This document shows positions 12,501 through 24,000 of a DNA stretch of 64,000 bases, piece after piece. The notes below the pieces were generated by a model. That model ran no database searches. It was not told the origin of the DNA and saw nothing but the letters and a program-made list of their open reading frames with translations. This DNA comes from Phoronis australis (lineage: Eukaryota; Phoronida; Phoronidae): assembly GCA_002633005.1 (NCBI GenBank), contig NMRA01000079.1:983148-1047147 (forward strand). Direction: 5' to 3'. Made by a program: the position numbers and the translations under genes. Position 1 is the first letter of the stretch; every line of letters starts with the position of its first letter.

Positions 12501-14949
12501 TGTGGGACGTGGGTAACGTATGTACAGTACATGTACAATGTATTCATAGAAGGAAGCTATGCAATGCACCGGTAGACATTGGAAATTGTTTAGTGGTGCA
12601 AACGCTTAACAACACAACATGTCATCTCAACCGCACTAAAAAGAAAATTACAAATCTCCTTCACATGTTTGGCAGCAGGTATGAGGCACATATTAAAATT
12701 TTGCGCCTCATACAACGTTCCCTGCTACCACATACAAACGACGATCTGCTGCGGACTGAGACGGCTAAAGTTCGTACAGCTGTTCGCTGTTCTGTCTCGG
12801 CACTTTCTTTGGCGAGAAATGGCTAATGCATGTATCGTTTGACGTGCCTGAGTATGAGAGTTTAATTGCCCTCTCCAGTGCAATTAAATTTCAGGACTAT
12901 TTGGTTAACCCAATGCACATGGAATCCGTGTTACTGAAAGACTAATATCACATACACCGATCTACTTTCTTTTCAAATCATAACTGTGAAGTGATTTTTT
13001 TCTACTACGGTGAACTGAAAATCGCGTTTCAATTCATAAAGCCTGAATGAATAAGGTAACGCGACAAGTGAGTGTACACAGCCACTCCACCCACCACTGT
13101 TGCCGCGTGAACCAGTTTCAGACACAACACCCCAAGTTTAGTACACTCAGCTTAGAAATTTCCATTTCATTCCAGTAACAAGCGGGCTTTACCCTGCCTA
13201 GAATACATGGAAGGGATTATGCCGCCCGTGATATCACGTCCCGGAACAAGAAACAATGGGTGTAATGTTGACCAGGAGCTCAATAAATCAGGTAATCCAT
13301 AAGAATGTGTGAATTTAAGTTAAGCGTTTTGGTCATTTTTGTTTAATCTGACGTTGTTTTTTCGGACACGGATGAGCTCGGTATACGCCTGATCCAAAAC
13401 CAACGGTGGAGATTGTGCCTCGCGAGAATGTGAAGCAAGACTCTGAAATTTGTTAAAAATAATTTTGTCTGGCGAGAGTATGGACAAAGTGAGATAAGTG
13501 CTCAGATTTAGTGGCAGGGAGTTTTTATACTTTAACGGTGCCAGGGTTATTCGTCCAACAACATAACTCTATGGTTTGATAGGCTGAGGCTGTTCCAATG
13601 CGTTGCGTTCACAGATACTCACAGTACACGTTTCATTTGACATGGTACCAACAACTGAAATATCTGATTTTCCAAATAACACAGTCAAAATGAAATCCTC
13701 TACCCCGCCCCCTACCCGCTAGACGTCGATAACGCCACTAAAACGCCAACCTCTTACATGAATTTTAAGGGTTTAGATCTCCGTTTGTGTTGGCATCTGC
13801 ATTTATTCTACAATATTCTTTGTTCCAGCAAAGCCGTTTCTCTCTATATGACCCGTTGACTCTCCTTCCTTTTCCAGACGTTGCAATCCGTAAGTAAAAT
13901 GTGTACAACTCTTAACAAAGTTTAGTTATTGAGCGAACGGAAGTAGACGAGCGATATGCAAACGAGCAAGGGCTCCGTTCTCAGATGACTTGGCATAAGT
14001 AAAGTGGTTAGCGTGTATTTCCGGTATGTATACCTACGATAACATACATGTAGCAGTGCATGGTACACAACAATCTGTATAGGTAGAACACACTTAATGG
14101 CGATGTCACACCATAATGGGGATGTCAGTAAACCAAAACATTATGAGACAAACTAGTGATATCTGGAAGAGTTTTGAAGACCGAAGAATATCGCTAAGGG
14201 ACTTAGTGTGATAAAGTGCTTTGCTTCTAATGAATATTGATATTTCGCAGTCTTGGATTTTCTTGCACATTACGGCGTTTTCCCGTTGATCTAATATTGT
14301 TCGAGTCTATAGCCCAACAACAAGTTAGGAAGATGACCCATGTAGCCAATGTCTTACACGACTGATTAACTCCATACTGGCATTCGAGGATGGAGGCCCA
14401 ATAATTGCTCTAGTCTCCAATAAGATCGTATCTAGCGTGACTGGGCTTTGTTGTTTTAATACAAGTTAAGCTATAACAAATTTTAACAAAAGCCAAGAGC
14501 ATTTCTGAATTTCTCGTCATATGCGGACCATTTTTAGTTTTTGAATCAACAAAATCGCCCAACTACAACCGAAGTTACGACAATCAATTATTTCCGAACG
14601 TTACACAAATTCGCTCTGGCCGTTTGCCTGTGTTCACACGTGGTCTGTAATAAGCCTCGTAGGTAATTGGCCTGCCTCTTGTCACACCAGACAAAAGACT
14701 GTGCTTGGCAGTTAACAAAGAAGCTAGATGTTATCACACGACCACAAACCTCTGCGCCAGGTAAAGTCACTGAACGGGAGAACGCCGTCATGTTTCGTGA
14801 GATTCTTGTCTCAGTTTAACGCACGCCACATAGGGGTTCTTAGAGCTCCGTACAGCAGGTGGCCTGGATGACAGTTTTCCTTAAATTCTCTAACCGCAGA
14901 AAGAACATTAGTTGCAGCCATCGCATCTGCAATGGATATCGCTGGATAA
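6491..14949 (+). CDS. P1: secreted reprolysin-like pseudoprotease without CUB domain
   Basis: Coding exons read as 6491-6530 (signal peptide), 9531-9692, 10373-10465, 11045-11184, 11796-11945, 12214-12318, 13176-13291, a 12-base microexon 13878-13889, and 14900-14949 with TAA; about 288 residues. Phases agree at every junction except that exon 2 needs one base fewer. After the signal and about 16 residues comes KSRR then IPIAFVISENMT, the position where ADAMTS catalytic domains start. Then follow the RNFC.WQ-like helix (ESLRAFSWW), a cysteine segment, the ruined zinc site AMAMAKGLGIERQ, a Met-turn-like KMDWSACS and a short disintegrin-like CLEY...PGT segment. Family known: ADAM/ADAMTS zinc proteases. 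Inferred: secreted, catalytically dead. The end after the microexon is the least certain part. Confidence 0.65.
6531..9530 (+). other. P1 intron 1, with repeats and a THAP remnant
   Basis: A 3-kb intron. It carries a repeat-like block at about 6940-7460, a decayed THAP fragment at 8450-8660 and part of a dispersed repeat near 9124-9230. No further coding exon seen. Confidence 0.5.
8450..8660 (+). pseudogene. Decayed THAP zinc-finger fragment
   Basis: Reads MSVCGDFSNRNLTENESV, then a stop (TAA), then VEIAQKYHLFVRCTRAW and CSAHYKE. It parallels the minus-strand THAP frame at 29496-29756, where C-x4-C and CSAHF are intact. THAP domains are C2CH DNA-binding modules common in P-element and Kolobok transposases. 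The first cysteine pair is broken (C..GDF) and stops interrupt it, so it is a remnant. Confidence 0.6.
9531..9692 (+). CDS. P1 exon 2: start of the reprolysin-like domain, apparent frameshift
   Basis: Begins in phase 1 after cctttttaag, so it joins the signal exon directly. KSRR then IPIAFVISENMTKC aligns with the first strand of ADAMTS catalytic domains. A run of five A at 9659-9663 puts the exon end in phase 1, while exon 3 needs phase 0; with four A the last residues would read LEKLIQKKVTGQ and match the P3 exon in style. Another way out is a weak donor (gtcaag) after codon 35. Confidence 0.55.
11796..12318 (+). CDS. P1 exons 5-6: ruined zinc-binding site
   Basis: Exons 11796-11945 and 12214-12318 join at GG|G. 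The 13 residues AMAMAKGLGIERQ align without a gap to AHELGHNLGIEHD: the three histidines become M, K and R and the catalytic Glu becomes A, while L-G-I-E stays. Met-turn-like KMDWSACSKSDAARIF follows, as WS.CS.. follows the Met-turn in ADAMTS. Confidence 0.7.
13878..13889 (+). CDS. P1 12-base microexon
   Basis: ACGTTGCAATCC between a pyrimidine-rich acceptor (tccttccttttccag) and a perfect gtaagt donor. Phase 1 on both sides, adding D-V-A-I. It fits between the phase-1 end of exon 7 and the phase-1 start of 14900-14949. Confidence 0.5.
14900..14949 (+). CDS. P1 last exon, or a broken exon 2 of P2
   Basis: After ctctaaccgcag the phase-1 frame reads QRTLVAAIASAMDIAG then TAA. It can end P1 with a hydrophobic tail. 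It also resembles an exon 2 (RTLVAAIASAM against ETLVVADASM of ADAMTS), so it may be the start of a second reprolysin-like domain cut by a stop. Both readings are open. Confidence 0.4.
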
Positions 14950-15810
14950 TTTTATCTACTGGGGATGGTATTTACAGTCACAAGAAATACTTTTTTCAGG
15001 AATAGCACCGAAGTACCTTCGCACGTATGTAGGCGACGTGTCAGTATCCACAATCCGCGTAATGACCAATTGTTTTTCTGTTAAGGTTGTTCGAGTCATG
15101 GCGTTGGCGATCGATCAAAATTGCGCCGATTTCCGATTGCGCTGTACATATCGGTGGACCTTGGCAAACGACTGACCGGAGGAGAGCCTGAATTACGACC
15201 TCAACTGAATAGCTATATTCGAAATCAAAATATGGACATGGTCAGTTGTGTAGACATACTCAGGCTGTGATTGGAGTTACTGTCGCCTCCCCCGTGTAAG
15301 CGACAAAAAATAAACAGATACTTCCCCTTCAAAAAATAGTAAGACCCATTCCACGACATCCTATAGATACATGTACGTCAGTAAAAAGGTATTGCATTTT
15401 TAAAAGGACTGCCGTTGGACCAGATCTCAAAACTCAAATCAAAACGTGGTTCCTGAAGACTTGGTGTTATGATGTAGTATGGGCATTCCACAGACGAATG
15501 GTAACGCGACTTTCAATTGCATTGCCTGGATTTCAAAGTTCGTCTTCAGTTCGAAATCATTTTGTACTATCAAGTGAATCTGTTGGTATGATATGATTTA
15601 TCATTTTGGCTGCAATGACTGTTACATAGCCAGTTAAAGAACAAATACGTTAACAGAGGTGTTGTTGACCATTAGAATTGTATAATCACCGTAACATAGT
15701 CGTGACTACGCTGGTTTAGCGTGCACTGTAGATACGCTCAAAACTCGAATGACAAGCTGAGTTTCGACCGATAAAAAATCGTCTGCTAATGTAGGTTACC
15801 AGTGGTAACT
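14950..15810. other. Spacer after P1, nothing recognised
   Basis: No exon, RNA gene or clear repeat seen. AATAAA at about 15308 could serve as the P1 polyadenylation signal. Confidence 0.4.
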
Positions 15811-16072
15811 GAGTATAATGCTCAAGTCGAAGGATCCCGACGATACGATACCAGCATTGAAATTAGAGATCGGTGATTTACAAATGAGAAAATGAGGGAT
15901 AAATTTCACTGAGTTAAAATACCGTTTTTATGGAAATTGTGCGTCCTATTTTTCATAGCGTACAGATGTCGGTACAATGCCCTTTATTGATCAAGCCATT
16001 GGTACGCGTGCTCATTTAAGTATTCTATTTTCACGATCGATGACGTCAGCCGTTGAGTGGTGCAGTGGTTAA
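15811..16072 (+). mobile_element. tRNA-derived SINE copy 1, left part
   Basis: Matches 32821-33069 along its length, from ataatgctcaagtc to gatgacgtcagccg, and ends in a tRNA A-box-like tgagtggtgcagtggttaa. It continues after an inserted element at 16606 with a B box. The order 240-bp leader, A box, B box is the reason for calling it SINE-like. Confidence 0.65.
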
Positions 16073-16605
16073 AGGCGAAGGCAACCTTTTCCATGTCATT
16101 TTGTATTAAAATAAGGTTGGTTGGTTATCCTAGACATATTTTCCACTAAATTACTGCTTTTCGTAATTTTATTAATTACTCGTCCGCTACTCCGGAAGTG
16201 ACGTTTTAGGAGGCAAGCATTTCGCGCCAATTTCTTTTCATATAGTCTGACTGTGAGAGCTGCCGAGTCAGTCGTTGTTCTACTTCGGTTGTGTTAAGTT
16301 CCGTCGTCGTTTGCTTTCATTTACTAGTCAGTCAACATGCCACACTGTTGCTGCGTACCAGGATGTACTAATTATCGGCTCACGCGCGCATTTGNTGTTG
16401 AAAAACAGCACAAAACAAAAGTAGAATAGAACAGATTCGCACGGTAAAGTCAACCCAAAACCAAGTGGCCTAAAACGTCACTTCCGGAGTAGCGGACGAG
16501 TAATTTTTAAAATTACGAAAAGCTGTACTTAAGTGGAAAATATTCTAGGATAACCAACCAACCTTGTTTTAGCTCAAAATGACATGAAAAAGGTTGCCTT
16601 CGCCT
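16073..16605 (+). mobile_element. Kolobok-like non-autonomous DNA transposon with THAP start
   Basis: Flanked by TTAA at 16069-16072 and 16606-16609. Terminal inverted repeats of about 140 bp begin AGGCGAAGGCAACC and run to the region of gtccgctactccggaagtgacg. Inside, 16337-16394 encodes MPHCCCVPGCTNYR, the start of a THAP domain (C-x4-C), cut by an N at 16395. TTAA targets, 5'-RR ends and THAP-bearing transposases are the known marks of the Kolobok superfamily. No full transposase is present, though the gap hides an unknown length. Confidence 0.75.
16395..16395. other. Assembly gap (single N)
   Basis: One N inside the Kolobok-like element. The element copy at 57565 is also cut by an N (57782), as expected when contigs end in a shared repeat. 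Confidence 0.9.
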
Positions 16606-16715
16606 TTAAGTCGACGACTCGAAACTCTTGCGGACCGGGTTCGAACCCGGCCTCGATTCCCGCCAAAATGTTATCTCACCAGTGAGATAACTAATTGGAT
16701 TATTACACGTTGTAT
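16606..16715 (+). mobile_element. tRNA-derived SINE copy 1, right part with B box
   Basis: Resumes at ttaagtcgacgactcg, carries the B-box-like ggttcgaaccc (16638-16648) and the tail ccgccaaaatgtta..agtgagataact shared with 34174-34283. Confidence 0.65.
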
Positions 16716-16842
16716 TGGCCAGAGGAGGACCATATTAATAGTTATTTGAAATTTGTTGCTGACTTGCGATAGGGACGGTCTCGCAACTTGGTGACTGCTA
16801 AGCCTCTTGAATACACACTAAAGTCAACCGTTTTGTAAAGGA

Positions 16843-17008
16843 TCAGTAGCGGACCCAGGATACCAACTTGTTGCGCGTTGGAGGTCCTAAAGTTTTGGGG
16901 GGCGGGGATGTAAACCTTTTGTCCGTATAAGCAGTCGGTGGAGTAAAATAAAGAAAAAAACGGAACACGACGCCCAAGGCCTCCCCCTCGTCCGCTACCG
17001 ATCCTGCT
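16843..17008. repeat. Short inverted-repeat element
   Basis: Ends ggatcagtagcggaccc and gtccgctaccgatcctg are near-complementary. Such CAG.GGCGGA ends recall hAT MITEs. The target duplication is not clear. Confidence 0.4.
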
Positions 17009-17629
17009 TATTGAACTCAATAATTCCTCACGCTTCACTCTGCTATTGTTTCGTTATGCTTCCGGCAGCCGAGGGTGGGGGCGGTTCTCCTGCCCCCCTA
17101 AATCTGACTATGAGGATAAACCATACATGTACGTCGTCGACGTCCCAGTTGGATTTTCGCTCCTTGGCTTTGTTCGAACGTTTCGCAAATGGGTGTCCGA
17201 CTTCTAATTCCGATTATAAATGTTCTATAACCTCTCGACACCCACACCACGTTACCCCCTCGACACGCAAACCCCACGAAATGCGGCAATAATGTATCTT
17301 TGCGCTTGATACACATTTCATAATCACATTACGTCGATGAGTGACTTTCCTATTAAACCTCGTTACAGACGAATCTGCTCTGGCACAAGTCTTGTGGTTA
17401 GAAACAGGAAGTGGCATAAGAATATAACCTGAAATAGCGGATGGTGACCGTACTTTCGTTGTCATGGAAATGGTTCCACGAGCGGCTATCAATGACCCTT
17501 ATATTCTTAACTTCAGGAGAGATCACGTTGTGAATGCACATAATTTTAAATTTTTATTAATTGTTTTCTGTTGTATACAGATTTACAATATATTCTATAT
17601 AACGTTGACATACTTTTAAGTAACAGTTT

Positions 17630-17940
17630 GTTTTTCAAATTGTATTTACTCCACCAATCTCCCGATTACATTCAGCACGGAACTACATTTGAAACGTTGG
17701 TAGGTTTTTGATTTGATTTGGCAGTGTTCTTTCTGTTTTTCTATTTCAAACTTGCCACGTCGACTATCTTAACTCGAAAAATACAGGAAAACGTCCTGCA
17801 AGTCAGCTCCAGTTCTATGTTTAGATCGATTCGAGCTTGTATAGACTGGGTCGAGGGGGCCGTGGGTCATGGGTCGAAGGGGTCGTGTGGTGTACGGGTC
17901 GAGGGGGGTGGAGGGGTTTTAGGACAATCCTTCCGGTTAC
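17630..17940 (+). repeat. Dispersed repeat, GGGTCG-rich end
   Basis: The part around acgttggtaggt and tttcaaacttgcca recurs in reverse orientation at about 52495-52740, and the ggtcgtgggt-rich end recurs at 53215-53305. Long frames here are composition effects. Confidence 0.55.
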
Positions 17941-18034
17941 GCGCGCAGATTCTCATGACCCAAAAGGCGCTATGTCCATGACATGTTCAGAACACAAGAA
18001 TATCACAATACATGTATTCTTTATTGAGTTCCAG

Positions 18035-21000
18035 ATCAACGCGATTTGGAAGAATCCACACTTTGGCTTCAGCATTAATATTAAGGCAGAAGTAAAGTTG
18101 ATACATTACATGACGGTCAACGAAGAGGTATGCACTAATGCTCGCTTGATTAGCCTGGTCTACTTACGACTGTAAACAGATGTCTTGGGTTGTACAGTGT
18201 AAATCTTTTTCCATCTAGGGAAGTTCATCATCAGAGAAAATAACTGTTCAATGTGACTAAGACGCTTAGGTAACAACCTTAGCAAACCCTTAGAATAAGG
18301 AATGGTGAAATGATCATCATCAAGGAAAGGTCGTGGCCCCCTCTTACGGATTGTTTGTAACATTTCGCTCAAGATCTGAGCTCAGTCCACAGGGGTACAC
18401 GTACATGCACATGTAGTTTGTTTACACAACTGTTAACTAAGACCCAGCATGAAAACATCTGTATGCCAGGTCACAGGCAGTTGAGTTCTTCCATGAAAGT
18501 ATTTTAAAGTGTACAGAGAGTGTTTGGCACATCAGTAACGCTAGCTTTTTTATAGTGATGCTTGGTGTTACAATTTTATTAATTCCACAGTTAGGGGTCC
18601 CATAACAAAAAATCCAAGTATTGAACTTAGGAACTCCTTTACTTCTTTATTCGGAAAGTCGAATTTTTGCATACTAACTATGCAGGCGTATCTTTGGCAA
18701 ACGTGGGTCGAATTTGACCAAAAAATATACCGTTGTGGTCGATATAAGACGGCTTGACTGTAGTAAATCAAACCCAAAGCTGCTGCACACCTGTTAAATG
18801 GCCGTCCGCACTAACCTATCCCAACTTACGGACGCTGGACTTCAGACACTGAGCGGAATGAGAACCCTACATGTATTTCATTTAATGCTTTTCTGACCGC
18901 AAATTACCAAAAATGGCATTTGATTGAATGGATTGTATGAAAACAATGTAAATATGAAAGTTGTCGCGTGATTTCAAGTTTCTACGAAATTAGTCCTGCC
19001 GTTGCTTTTAATGGGTACTTCCCCTGTAAGTCGTGACGCCAATGATAATGAATGTTTACTACCCTGAAACAGCTCTTATGAATGAATACATATCAAAATT
19101 ACGGAATGAATCTTGCCTACTTGAGCTTGATTGGAGGTGCTGCATTTACTGTATATTGAAAATATGCACTCATTTCGGTTTGACGGGTCACATGCAGGGT
19201 TTTCTGGATTTCTTCTCCGTATTGGGATTTAGTAAGCAATAACCGGTTTCGATAAAAAAATAATGCCAATATTAAACGACATCTTTGGTTAAATATTACG
19301 CGCATGCGTCAAACAGGATGTGCGCGTAGACCAGTGCAGATTATTCTAAATATAACTTTCGAGAACAAGGTCACTGTTGTCATAATTTCTGTAGTCACGA
19401 GGTCCGGAATGGTCACATAATCCTAGCACATGAAATTTACTTTTGCAATATACCCTACCTAACTGAGAAATAGTTTTGATGGCCCAGGGAATCCGTAAAT
19501 GAGTAGGCTGCTTCAGAATTCTAAGACTTATTTTGCTCTTATGAACATCCATGATTTTGTGTAGACGTTTTTGCGTTTTGCAAAGGCACTGTTTTCAATC
19601 GTAACAACGAGTACAATTTCCGGAAAATGAAATCATTGGTGTTATATCCAAAAAACACAACTTTCGCGACTTACTCGATTTCCAGCAACAAGTGGAAGAC
19701 ATGATCGGAAACCATACTCTAATACGGGCATTCCAGTCTTGGATATTCCAGAGTAAAAGTTGGATACACAGCAAAGCTGTGACAACTGTGTATCTTATTA
19801 ACGAGTAAGCATTTGCACTTTGAATAGTATGAATATGTACTTCCATGTACTTTTACCTTACAGAGATGCTTGCATTGTATGAAAAATCCAAATTTCAGTC
19901 CTATCCCAGCCAAAATCGCTCGAACAAAATCAAGGTCAGAAACTATTACAGTACTTAAAATACACCGAAGATGAATACATGTATGGCAGAGTGCCATCGT
20001 GGTGTGCATTTTGATTTTCGATTCGACCAACGCTTGAACACCTTATACATTGTACAACTCGAGCTCGGATAGTTTTCATAAGTGTCGTGTTTTTGTGTCG
20101 TTTAGAGTTGTAACATTAACACTCCTTTTGATCTTATCAGTTTGCCATAGCTCCGAGTGCATGTTTTTCCTCTACAAAGTGAATATGATAGTACTTTAAT
20201 ACATTAGTTGTAAAATTAACGTTTCAGCACCTGGCTAATCATCCTCAGCAAGAAAAAAATAATGAATCAGATGTTTAAGAAAAAAAGGCGTCATTCCAGC
20301 TACAGAAATATCAAGGCGCCGTTCCAAGAAACTGGCTTAAGTTCGTTTTTGACTTTTAAAGTACAAGATTTGTCTCAACTTGTTAGCTTTGAAACTTCCA
20401 TGTCGACGTCAGCCCTGAGACAAAACTTAAGTCAAACCTGAGATTTTTTTCTTGAAGAGGACTTGAAACACGTTTAAGTATTGTCTTAAAATTGACTGAA
20501 ATTTGGGATTTGGCTCGTCTAATTGAGTTTTCTTGGAACAGTTCTCAGGACTATATGTACTCCAGGAATCAAGCATGCCACATCAAACATGCTACAGTGT
20601 TTCTTACACCACCGGCGACTGATGCCATCGTCTCTTCCTGCCATATGTCAAGGTCAAGAGGTTATTTATCTAAGTTTGCAGCGCCAATTTGTCACCAAGT
20701 CCTTGCATTTTGTAATTGATTCATCAACCATCTTCTTATATCGCTTTATGCACGGTTTTAAGTTCGCAATTCTTTTTCAGTGGCAGTCGTGGTTCGTATC
20801 TCACGGATGGTAATTTGTGCAGGCGAAATACGGTAGCTGTATTAGGACTTTCAACACCTGCGCAGCCTATTCCATTGTTCTCGTTAGCAAGCGCAATGGC
20901 AGCTGGGTAAGCATTTCTAAACATGACAATAGACGCATTTCTTTCTGCCTTACAATCTCCACGCTCACTCATTTTCCCCTCCCATCTCCTGTTCTAAGTT

Positions 21001-24000
21001 CTTTCCACTATCTTAGCCCTCCCCATTGGTTTTGCTGTGGCTGATATCTCGCGCGGTGTGTAAATCTGTCCTATATGGGCACTTACAGTTCCAGTCTTGT
21101 CCACAATCTATTAGGCTTGAACAAGAGCTTTAAGTTATCTAGCCGTTGTACAAAGCTGTATACTAGATATACACTGTACAGCTTCGCGCCGATGTGGGTA
21201 AAAAACTGGTAAGATAAAGTCTGACACAAAATTAGAGTCATTAGAAACTACAGTCGTCCTTGTGTAAAACAAATTATCTAACGTTGCTGGAAAAAATAGC
21301 GTGCTACCATTACTTTGCTGCTAAATTTTGGAGCAATCTTTAGCGACACCTATTGTCTACTTTCTTTTTTTGCCGATTGTTCAATCACTGATCTGTTCTT
21401 AGTCCATGAGGTTGAGTACATTTAGATATCACAACAAATTATAGGAACTGGTATCATTTAGTTAAGTTTGTAGAAAAACCGAATTTTAGAAGAAATTATG
21501 CTGCTGCTAAGCTATCATCCTCTCCCGAGAGATGTCGCTAAAATTTAGGAAATGGCGCGTGCGTGTGTCACGAGTGTACTGTTTTCAAAAGGACGACATA
21601 TTTTTAATTTTTAGAAAAGGCGGAAAATTACGCAAGAAAATGACGTTTGTCAGATTGTTTTTCACGTAAACGGCAGTAACGGGCAAGGTGAGTGTCGTTT
21701 GATTCCCAGATTTTGCATTCACCCCATCTGATACAGGCAGAACTGTCCTGGCTGTGTGCAATCTCGGGCTCTATGGAAGAAAAACACACAGTGGTATCTA
21801 GGTGTATGTTGGCGATAGGCCTAGTCTTCATACAGCTAGCTGGCTGACTACGAGTTATCCTGTGTGACATGTTTGCTTCAGGTTGAGTTTGACGGGAGGT
21901 GGATGTGAGAAGGCACTGGAATCTTTACCCGATGGCATGAAGTGGACCTACTGTGCTGTAGCTAAGGCTGTGAAAATTTTCAGGTAAGTTTTGTCCATGG
22001 TTTTGATTTTAATTTGCTAAATGCTCCACCATGTAAACGTGACCGCCATTAGCTGGATATAATTTAATACATGCTGGCTGAGGAAACTAGTCGGATCACG
22101 TGCTTCGCGTAAAATGCATGACGACCTCTACCGAAATCACGCGTGTTCTTTCGCTTTCGCGGAGCGCATGTCTGAAACTCGTCAAATGTTCAGCCGTTTT
22201 CTTTCAAATCTGGGGCCCGTTCCAAGAAAACTGACTTAGCTAAGACAGATAATTTCAGTCAAATAGAAGATAAAACTTAAATTTGTATCAATTCCATTTC
22301 AAAAAAGAGATCTTATGTTTGAATTAATTTTTTTTACTTAAGTTTTGTCTAAATTTTGACTACCTTACCAGATGTGGAAGTTTCAAAGGTTGGAATTTGA
22401 GGCAAGTCAAATATGAATTTAAGTCAGTTTCTTGGAACGGGCTCCAGGTCCATAGTTGTCACGTTTTCGTGCGCGCAACCTAAGCGACGTGGACAAAAAA
22501 GTCCGCCTCAGAGAAAAAAAATGTCAGAGAAAATAAAAAATCCACAGCAATTTGCACAATCCATGGGCTGAACCTAGCAGCCCGTTTTTGTTTTTTTTTT
22601 GTCCTCGATATCTTTTTCAGTAAAATGTCCACAACATAGACAAATTCGAGACCTCCTATATTTGAGGTTGGGTGCGCGCACGGTTTTCACCTGGATGTGT
22701 TGGAGCAAGTTACCCCTGATCAGTGCTAATAGCTTTCATTGTGATGGTAGACTGGAAATTGGTTCAAAATGATCACTTTATTAATCTCGACCGTATGCTC
22801 ACGAGTTTTCTCAAACAAAATGGCCAACGTATTTGTTGAGTTTGTGCTACGCTCCAGCCAGTGTAGCGAAGCATTGACTTGTGGTGAACTTTTAAGACAC
22901 TTAATGTACAGCAACTGTTAGGCTCGTTCATTAAATAACGTGCTGTCTCTATAGCTGGTAATCTAATGACTGGCGTTGTAAGCGCTGATTCTGTTAATGT
23001 GACTTAACTGTATCTTCAGCTGTATAATACTTACTCAACCCTCATGCAATCTTCTGGAGCGAATTCAACCATGTCCTAGTGCGGAGTCTACCTAATCATT
23101 CTCCCAAAATATGCTCTATGCCTCAGAATGTTCCAAACTGTAGTTCTTTTTTAATGACTAACATGCTTGAATTTTTTAGAATATTCTCTATAGTATTCTC
23201 TAGGGTAAAGCCAAATATTACACAACATGTTTCGCGGTGTACCCTGAAGATAACCGTAACAAACACAAGTACGAGAAGCTGTGAGGCACACACAAGGGTA
23301 AACAAGCCTCTAATCAAGACATTGAGACCAAAGTGGTACACTTGCGCATTCTGTGATAGTTTTATCCTAGGGATATACATGTACAAGGCCTCCTTATATT
23401 TAAGTCTATAGTCTGTACTAGCACTGTCCAAGACACAGTGTACCTGAAATTGGACACTGGGTATTCTGATATGCATTCTGGATGATCATGAAGATGTCTG
23501 TAGATGTTAGCACCTCTGATAGATACAGTGTACAGGCCCAACGGTATTGATGTACGTGTATTCAGACTTTTCGGAAAACGTAATAGGCACCACAGCCTGC
23601 ACAGCAGAATTCATACTCCAAATGTGAGCGTGTGGACGAAGAGAAAATGAGGAGTGTGCCTGGAAAATGAAGTTGTGTACTATTTGGCTGTTTGTTAAAT
23701 GTTTGACTGTGCTTCTTCTGAACAGGCGTGCCTCAATTGAAGCTAAGAAATACGCTATGACCTAGCTAAAATCTAGTCAAATTCACGTGGTCTCATTTAA
23801 AACACATGGCAATATCTCACAAAATCTCGCAAATTCTTGCTTTTAATCGACGTCCTAGCGTTATTGAACGGGAAGCAGGTCTCTTGCAAACAAATTACAT
23901 CATCGCCTGCCTGATCTCACGGCTCCTGTCAATCAAGGGCTATCGGCTAGTAAGCAAACTGAACAGCAAAATGAAACTAACAGAAATAAAACCAGTGTCA

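Noticed and set aside
12500-12826. 108-codon open frame
   Set aside because: Lies in a P1 intron, contains an inverted repeat, and has no domain signature.
16638-16648. tRNA gene suspected from the B box
   Set aside because: No cloverleaf can be drawn; A and B boxes belong to a SINE that is split by a transposon.
17814-17981. Frames rich in G and W in the GGGTCG-rich stretch
   Set aside because: Composition effect of a dispersed repeat also found near 53215.
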